From IMG/VR virus record IMGVR_UViG_3300008267_000189, positions 1 to 64,000 of that record: 64,000 bases of DNA; one strand, written 5' to 3'. Below are positions 59,310-64,000 of this stretch, in pieces; positions within the stretch are counted from its first letter, which is position 1, and every line of letters starts with the position of its first letter. Origin of the DNA: a virus. The notes under the pieces are model-generated. The model had not been told where the DNA came from, did not search any database, and saw only the letters and a program-made list of their open reading frames with translations. The position numbers and the translations under genes are program-made.

Positions 59310-60124
59310 AAGAAATAACTAAAAAATTTTTAAATCTTTTTTTTAATCCCGGAGAAGAAATTTGTTTTTCTTCAAATAAATATGCCCGTCCTAGCGAAAT
59401 ACAAGAAAATTTAAATGAGGAACAAACTGTCTTGGTAGCAATCAATCCTATTAAAGGGCAGAGAAATGACGAAAATGTTACAGCATACAGAACATTTATG
59501 ATAGAATGCGATGATGAATCTCTTGAAGATCAATGGAAATATATTAAAAATATCGGATTTCCTTATTCTTATTGTTGTTTCTCGGGCAATAAATCTTTAC
59601 ATTTTGCTCTCGTTCTTGATCACGATATTCCTAGTTCCCATATCTATAGACACACGTACCAGTGGATTTTAAATATTCTTGCCAAGGCTGACCAGAAGAC
59701 CAAAAACCCGAGTCGGAGTATTCGTTTTCCAGGAACAAGAAGATCTGATACAGGCAAAGAACAAAGGCTTCTTTATATGGGAGAAAGAATAAAACTCGAA
59801 AAATTGAGCGAGTGGCTAAATAAACATATTGATAAGCAACCTAAATCTTTGTTTAGAAATGTAGAAAAAAGTTCTGTTCCTAATTTTAAAGGAATTAAAC
59901 CCTGGGTTATACAGGCTCTTAAAAAAGGTATTCATAATATGGAAGGATCTAGAAATCAGAGGTGGATGTCTATAGGGTGTGAGCTTGCCTTAAATGGGTA
60001 TGATTTGGATTCTACAATACTTTATTTAGAAAAATTTTTTGAAGAGCAGTCTGATTTCAAAGAAAGAGAATGGCTAACAGCCGTTAAATCCGGATGGAAT
60101 TATGCCGATAAAGTAACGAGATAA
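59306..60124 (+). CDS. AEP-type DNA primase
   Basis: The 272-residue protein has the archaeo-eukaryotic primase motifs: TFMIECDDES (acidic metal site, residues 64-72), SGNKSLHFAL (Ser-x-His, 93-102) and NPSRSIRFPGTRR (134-146). The C-terminal 80 residues are helical. It makes primers for the lagging strand. It is paired with the DnaB-like helicase gene. This differs from the DnaG/gp61-type primase of T4. Confidence 0.82.
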   Translation: MKEITKKFLNLFFNPGEEICFSSNKYARPSEIQENLNEEQTVLVAINPIKGQRNDENVTAYRTFMIECDDESLEDQWKYIKNIGFPYSYCCFSGNKSLHFALVLDHDIPSSHIYRHTYQWILNILAKADQKTKNPSRSIRFPGTRRSDTGKEQRLLYMGERIKLEKLSEWLNKHIDKQPKSLFRNVEKSSVPNFKGIKPWVIQALKKGIHNMEGSRNQRWMSIGCELALNGYDLDSTILYLEKFFEEQSDFKEREWLTAVKSGWNYADKVTR

Positions 60125-60126
60125 AT

Positions 60127-60843
60127 ATGAGTGATGATTTAGATGTTTATCATAAATTTAAAAAAGATGACGTTGACCAGTTTATGGACAATCACATCTA
60201 CCTCCCTACTAGAACCATTTATATGGGCAGTATGAGCAGTTCTGACGATGAAGGAGAAAGCGGCACAGATTACTACATGGCTGAAACTGTTGTCAAAGCC
60301 CTGCACATTCTGGATAATCAAGATGCTGTTTCTATGAAAGGTGAAAAGCCTATCAATATTATAATGAATAATGTAGGGGGAGAGATCTATCACGGAATGG
60401 CTATTTATGATGCTGTTGCAAATTGTAAAAATCATGTTACAATAAGAGTATACGGACATGCAATGTCGATGGGGTCTGTGATTTTGCAATCGGCTGATCA
60501 TAGAGTTATGACAAGACATTCAAGAATAATGATACATTACGGAACCTTTGGTATGCATCAACATACTAAAATTGTTTATAAATGGGCAAATGAAACAAAA
60601 AAATTTGATCAATTAATGGAAGATATATATCTCGATAAAATTAATAATAGAAAAATAACTTTAGAGAAATATCTTACACTGATTGGCAAGGAATCAGAAA
60701 TCCCTCAAGGTAATGCAAAAAATAAAAAAATAGCAATTGGAAGAAAAGAACTTCAAGAAATGCTTAATTTTGATACTATAATAGATGCGGATACTGCCTT
60801 GGAACTTAATTTGATCGATAAAATAGAGGATAAAAATGTCTGA
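60127..60843 (+). CDS. ClpP-like serine protease (cytoplasmic)
   Basis: The 238-residue protein has the ClpP arrangement. There is INIIMNNVGGEIYHGMAIYD, then YGHAMSMGSVILQ with candidate Ser114 and RIMIHYGTFG with candidate His137. No signal peptide is present. It may be a protease of the cell interior, working alone or with an ATPase such as the AAA+ protein at 22767. It overlaps the next gene by 8 bases. Confidence 0.83.
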   Translation: MSDDLDVYHKFKKDDVDQFMDNHIYLPTRTIYMGSMSSSDDEGESGTDYYMAETVVKALHILDNQDAVSMKGEKPINIIMNNVGGEIYHGMAIYDAVANCKNHVTIRVYGHAMSMGSVILQSADHRVMTRHSRIMIHYGTFGMHQHTKIVYKWANETKKFDQLMEDIYLDKINNRKITLEKYLTLIGKESEIPQGNAKNKKIAIGRKELQEMLNFDTIIDADTALELNLIDKIEDKNV

Positions 60844-61306
60844 AAAAAATCTAGGGATTCTTATTTTCACATTCCTCATAATAATCAATCTGGCTGGCTT
60901 TATATATTTTAGTATAATTATTTATAAAAATATAAAACTAAGAAGGCAACAAGCTAAGAAAATCAATGAATTAGAATCTAAAAAATGCAAAGGACCACAC
61001 TCCTGGATCAATATGAGTGTAGACGGTTCTAGAACACATGTTTGTAAAAAATGCTATTTTAGCCCTAGTCATGATGGTTTTGTTAAACAAAGCTTTGTTC
61101 AAGAAGCAATTTATACAGAACAATTTGATATTCAATATAAGGAATATTTTGATAAAAAAATTCAAGAACTAGCATTTTTTTATGAAATGCCGATTGACAA
61201 GCTTGCGGAAATAGGAGAAAAAATTATACAAATAAAAAAAGATTTTGCGTTTGAATATATTAAAAAAATGATGGAAGAAGTAAGTCAGGGCGTGGAGAAA
61301 GAATAG
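60836..61306 (+). CDS. Membrane-anchored Cys-pair protein
   Basis: The 156-residue product has one N-terminal transmembrane segment (LGILIFTFLIIINLAGFIYF), a basic stretch, and a Cys/His region (KKCKGPHSWINM, HVCKKCYF) that may bind zinc. A long helix follows. Its ATG overlaps the ClpP-like gene. Confidence 0.55.
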   Translation: MSEKNLGILIFTFLIIINLAGFIYFSIIIYKNIKLRRQQAKKINELESKKCKGPHSWINMSVDGSRTHVCKKCYFSPSHDGFVKQSFVQEAIYTEQFDIQYKEYFDKKIQELAFFYEMPIDKLAEIGEKIIQIKKDFAFEYIKKMMEEVSQGVEKE

Positions 61307-62289
61307 TGACAGAGGAATTTAAATTTTGTTGGGGAGAGCCTTATTGTGTTAAGGAAGCTTTAAAACATTATTATAAAAAGAAATATCACGCATACGTGGA
61401 TATAGAGTCAATAAAATACCAGCCTTACGATGGTGATCCTGAATTAATTAGATTAACCAAGCAATTTGTCAAAGAAACAACGGGCATAGATTACAAACAC
61501 TTAATAATAACAAACGGAACGACCAGCGCTTTAAACATAGTATTAAGATCCTTACAGCGCAAACATGGTTATAAAATTTGTTATATACACAAATATCATT
61601 TTTCTTTTTATCCAACTATAATTAGTAAAAATAATTATCAGCAAAAAATAGGGTTATATCAAAATCATGAATCCGAACTAAGCGAAAAAAATGTACTAGG
61701 CATGGTAGACAGTCCTTCGAACCCTATGGGAGATTTTCTTTTATATACGGATAATTACAATAACATTATATGGGATAGTGTTTATCATAATCCTGTTTTC
61801 ATTAATACCATTCCGGTAAAACCTGATCATAGAGCAAATTGCGGTTCATACAGCAAGTGCTTCGGTATTACAGGAGCCAGGGTGGGTTGGATTGCTACGA
61901 ATAGTGATGAGGATTATTTATTATTTAAAGAAGAGAATATGTACGAAACTTGTTCTGTTTCATATCTTTCTCAAAACTTTGTTTTAGATCTAATGCAAAA
62001 TACTGATATTGATGCTTTTATGAAATCTTCTCGTTATAGGGTAAATAATAATAGAGAAATGTTTGATAGAATATGCTATCTATTCGACGGTCAAGCTGTT
62101 CCTGAGAATGGTATGTTTTATGCAGTATGGGCATCTCCGTATACGATAAAATTACTAGACAAATTAAATGTTAAAACTATACAAATGGATGCGTTGGGAA
62201 ATGATAAATTTTTAAGATTCAACCTAGCTCAGACAAATGATTTAACAAAAAGAGCAATTCGGTATATTATAAAAGAAGATGGAAAATAA
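61306..62289 (+). CDS. PLP-dependent class I aminotransferase
   Basis: A GTG start overlaps the preceding TAG. The 327-residue protein has fold-type I landmarks. There is TNGTTSALNIVLRS (phosphate-binding side), DSPSNPMG with Asn139, NIIWDSVYHNP with Asp157/Tyr160, the PLP lysine SYSKCFGITGARVGW (Lys184) and KFLRFNLAQ (C-terminal carboxylate Arg). Substrates could be an amino acid or a nucleotide-sugar/base precursor. It is unusual in phages and sits next to ThyX. Confidence 0.85.
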   Translation: MTEEFKFCWGEPYCVKEALKHYYKKKYHAYVDIESIKYQPYDGDPELIRLTKQFVKETTGIDYKHLIITNGTTSALNIVLRSLQRKHGYKICYIHKYHFSFYPTIISKNNYQQKIGLYQNHESELSEKNVLGMVDSPSNPMGDFLLYTDNYNNIIWDSVYHNPVFINTIPVKPDHRANCGSYSKCFGITGARVGWIATNSDEDYLLFKEENMYETCSVSYLSQNFVLDLMQNTDIDAFMKSSRYRVNNNREMFDRICYLFDGQAVPENGMFYAVWASPYTIKLLDKLNVKTIQMDALGNDKFLRFNLAQTNDLTKRAIRYIIKEDGK

Positions 62290-62294
62290 ACAAA

Positions 62295-62327
62295 AATGAC
62301 CCGATTGAAAGATTTAATCAGGTCATT
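62295..62327 (+). promoter_or_regulatory. Hairpin before the 62340 gene
   Basis: AATGACC-C-GATT pairs with AATC-A-GGTCATT around a 9-base loop. No T-run follows, and an AGGA ribosome binding site starts 4 bases later. It may stabilise the downstream mRNA or control its translation. Confidence 0.45.
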
Positions 62328-62339
62328 ATCAGGAAAGAT

Positions 62340-62552
62340 ATGGATGAATTAAAAATTTTATTAGAACAGAATCCTAAGCTTAGAGTCTATCAAAATATGC
62401 TAGAGAAAGAAATGAATTCAGTGCCTGAAGAATATAGACTGGTCATATTGGCAAAACATATAGCTTGGAATCTTGAGGAACTAGAAACTGAATTAAAAAT
62501 GTTACAATTAAAATTAATAAAATTAGGGAATATTCATGAAAGCAATAATTGA
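62340..62552 (+). CDS. Small helical protein
   Basis: The 70-residue product is helical and charged (LRVYQNMLEKEMNSVPEEYR, then NLEELETELKMLQLKLIKL). It overlaps the next gene by 17 bases. Function unknown. Confidence 0.55.
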   Translation: MDELKILLEQNPKLRVYQNMLEKEMNSVPEEYRLVILAKHIAWNLEELETELKMLQLKLIKLGNIHESNN

Positions 62553-62829
62553 GTTTGATTTAGAAGATCCTTCTGATAAGCTTTCGCACAGAAGATGCAC
62601 AAATGCCACCAATGCTTACATTGCGATACATGAATTTGATAACTTACTTAGAAAATATATAAAATACAATCACAGTATAGAAGAAGGAGCGGAGTGGGCG
62701 CTGCCTCTTGGATATCATGTTTTAACAAAAATAGAATCAGAATTAATATGGCATGTTATAAAACATATATCAATAGAATATCAAGATATTCTAGAAAATT
62801 TAAAAATTGATCTTAGGGATTTGGAATGA
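62536..62829 (+). CDS. Small hypothetical protein
   Basis: The 97-residue product starts FDLEDPSDKLSHRRCTNATN, has the core NAYIAIHEFDNLLRKYI, and is mostly helical. It overlaps ThyX by 4 bases, so it may be co-expressed with nucleotide synthesis. Function unknown. Confidence 0.6.
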   Translation: MKAIIEFDLEDPSDKLSHRRCTNATNAYIAIHEFDNLLRKYIKYNHSIEEGAEWALPLGYHVLTKIESELIWHVIKHISIEYQDILENLKIDLRDLE

Positions 62830-63485
62830 GAGTAAAACTTATATCTGTAACAAAACCTGTAGCAGAAGAAATCAAAAATATGTCGGCTGAAGAACTTACA
62901 GCATATGTAGCTCGTGTATCCAATCCATCGAACCAGTTCAATACTGAAACAGCACCAAAATTGCTCAAATACTGCATCAACCATAAACATTGGTCCATTT
63001 TTGAACATATTAGCCTAACAGTTGAAATTACTACAAGCAGGGCAATTGCGGCACAAATATTAAGACATAGAAGTTTTGTTTTTCAAGAATTTAGTCAACG
63101 ATATGCTGAAGTTATAACGAATGAGTTGGTAGAAGCTAGAAGACAAGATATCAAAAATAGACAAAATTCTATTAATGATATGAGTGAAGAAGATAAAAAA
63201 TGGTTTGAAAGACAACAAAAAAGATTATGGACAGAAGCTAAGGCAGAATATGATGAGGCAATAAGAAGAGGCATCGCCAAAGAGCAGGCAAGATTTCTAC
63301 TTCCTCTCTCAACCCAAACCACACTATACATGACAGGAAATATAAGAAACTGGATTCATTATATCGAACTCAGGACAGAAAATGGCACTCAATTAGAACA
63401 TGCAGACATAGCTAAGGAAATTAAAAATATTTTTATACAAGAATTTCCGGCAATTTCTGAAGCAAAGGAATGGAAACAATGTTAA
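62826..63485 (+). CDS. thyX: FAD-dependent thymidylate synthase ThyX
   Basis: The 219-residue protein has the ThyX signature RHRSFVFQEFSQRY (residues 80-93), with Arg/His/Ser binding FAD and dUMP. N-terminal SVTKPVAEE and a later STQTTLYMTGN fit the family. It methylates dUMP to dTMP using methylene-tetrahydrofolate and a reduced flavin. The length is typical. It would supply dTMP to the kinase-like protein at 6684. Confidence 0.95.
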   Translation: MRVKLISVTKPVAEEIKNMSAEELTAYVARVSNPSNQFNTETAPKLLKYCINHKHWSIFEHISLTVEITTSRAIAAQILRHRSFVFQEFSQRYAEVITNELVEARRQDIKNRQNSINDMSEEDKKWFERQQKRLWTEAKAEYDEAIRRGIAKEQARFLLPLSTQTTLYMTGNIRNWIHYIELRTENGTQLEHADIAKEIKNIFIQEFPAISEAKEWKQC

Positions 63486-63706
63486 AAAGAATTAAATTAA
63501 AAAATGTTTTATTGATATTGTTAGGAATATCAATGTTTACGATATTCTCTAATATATTATTTTATGTATTTTCAGTAATTCTTTTTGTACTAAATATGGC
63601 ATCCAAAGTGGTTGGATCTATATTAATAGGGTGTAATTCTTATTATATATTAAAACAAATAAAAAATGATGAAGAAGATAATATGTTGGATGAAGATAAA
63701 AAATGA
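63479..63706 (+). CDS. Small membrane protein
   Basis: I favour the ATG at 63479, which has AAAGGA at a usable distance; an in-frame ATG at 63470 is the alternative. The 75-residue product has two hydrophobic segments (VLLILLGISMFTIFSNIL, then ILFVLNMASKVVGSILIG) and an acidic end. Function unknown. Confidence 0.5.
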   Translation: MLKRIKLKNVLLILLGISMFTIFSNILFYVFSVILFVLNMASKVVGSILIGCNSYYILKQIKNDEEDNMLDEDKK

Positions 63707-63960
63707 ATATAAGAAAAATTGTATTAAAAGCTCATGATGGCAAAAGTGCAATTGTGTGCCAGGCTAGTGTATTTTTAAAAGATAAAAATATATTTTTCTA
63801 TGGGAAAACCGATTCAGAAATCCTATCTATCGACGTTCCCGGATGGTTCAAAGATGCCATAGGCGAACTTAATTGGGAATACATTAAAAAGAAAATCAAT
63901 GAGAAAGCTTCTGTTATTGATAACGGCGAAAATGGCATGGAACTCATTATAAATTATTAA
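63703..63960 (+). CDS. Small hypothetical protein
   Basis: The 85-residue product has a beta-rich start (NIRKIVLKAHDGKSAIV) and WFKDAIGELNWEYIKKK in the second half. It overlaps the membrane-protein gene by 4 bases. Function unknown. Confidence 0.55.
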   Translation: MNIRKIVLKAHDGKSAIVCQASVFLKDKNIFFYGKTDSEILSIDVPGWFKDAIGELNWEYIKKKINEKASVIDNGENGMELIINY

Positions 63961-64000
63961 ATCCTTGACCAATCCGGAATTGTGGCATCTACACCTGTTT
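63957..64000 (-). CDS. C-terminal end of a convergent gene
   Basis: On the minus strand the sequence reads TGVDATIPDWSRI and then a stop at 63957-63959, overlapping the stop of the plus-strand gene. The composition resembles the end of a real protein, but only 13 codons are visible. It starts outside the window. Confidence 0.35.
   Translation of the reverse strand, partial: TGVDATIPDWSRI

Overview
The window is about 64 kb of AT-rich DNA (roughly one third G+C by eye). The genes are tightly packed, often with start/stop overlaps of 1 to 4 bases. It is part of the genome of a large, contractile-tailed, lytic double-stranded DNA phage (a myovirus of the Caudoviricetes). The evidence is a phage head and tail set (major capsid protein, scaffold, maturation protease, portal, large terminase, tail sheath, tail tube), a peptidoglycan-peptidase endolysin, and a phage-encoded replication and nucleotide-synthesis set. 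I saw no tRNA, rRNA, CRISPR array, integrase or insertion sequence. The host cannot be named from this sequence.

Layout. (1) 1-3028, minus strand: an unknown protein, an acidic scaffold-like protein, a major capsid protein with an inserted immunoglobulin/FN3-like domain, a strong terminator, and the start of a helical structural protein. (2) 3198-22091, mostly plus strand: maturation protease with a long extra C-terminus, Nudix hydrolase, neck/connector-type proteins, several low-complexity polyvalent proteins likely carried in the virion, tail sheath and tail tube, ending at a terminator. A thymidylate-kinase-like gene lies backwards inside this block. (3) 22164-24903: an AAA+ ATPase, a small HTH protein, a run of hairpins and a string of very small genes. 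(4) 24939-31764: GroEL-like chaperonin, large terminase, a beta-rich protein, portal, and a repeat-containing gene broken by a frameshift. An endolysin on the minus strand follows. (5) 32201-48278: UvsW-like helicase, sigma-like factor, GroES-like protein, SbcD/SbcC-type nuclease pair, exported ClpP-like protease, HNH protein, class I ribonucleotide reductase and a phosphoesterase. (6) 48357-63960: a stand-alone sigma-region-4-like protein, DnaQ-type exonuclease plus C-family DNA polymerase, gp32-like SSB, UvsY-like and UvsX/RecA-like proteins, DnaB-like helicase, AEP-type primase, a second ClpP-like protease, a PLP aminotransferase and ThyX.

How it fits together. The virus appears to make its own dNTPs (NrdAB, ThyX, dTMP kinase-like). 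It replicates with a bacterial-type polymerase and an archaeo-eukaryotic-type primase inside an otherwise T4-like recombination and replication setting, and it folds proteins with its own chaperonin. Two promoter-like motifs recur. One is a host-sigma70-type extended -10 (TGATANTAT), before many replication genes and a few others. The other is an AATCTTTATA-type motif, mainly before virion gene blocks. Together with two or three sigma-like proteins this suggests a phage-controlled early-to-late switch. Several extended -10 elements lie only 7 to 9 bases before the start codon, which predicts leaderless mRNAs.

The most unusual locus is 12410-14457. It encodes a putative virion-carried protein with an N-terminal GGDEF/Cas10-palm-like (mCpol-like) nucleotidyl-cyclase domain, long DEES repeats, and what looks like a programmed -1 ribosomal frameshift (A AAA AAG followed at once by a stop and, six bases later, a stem) that would add 85 residues.
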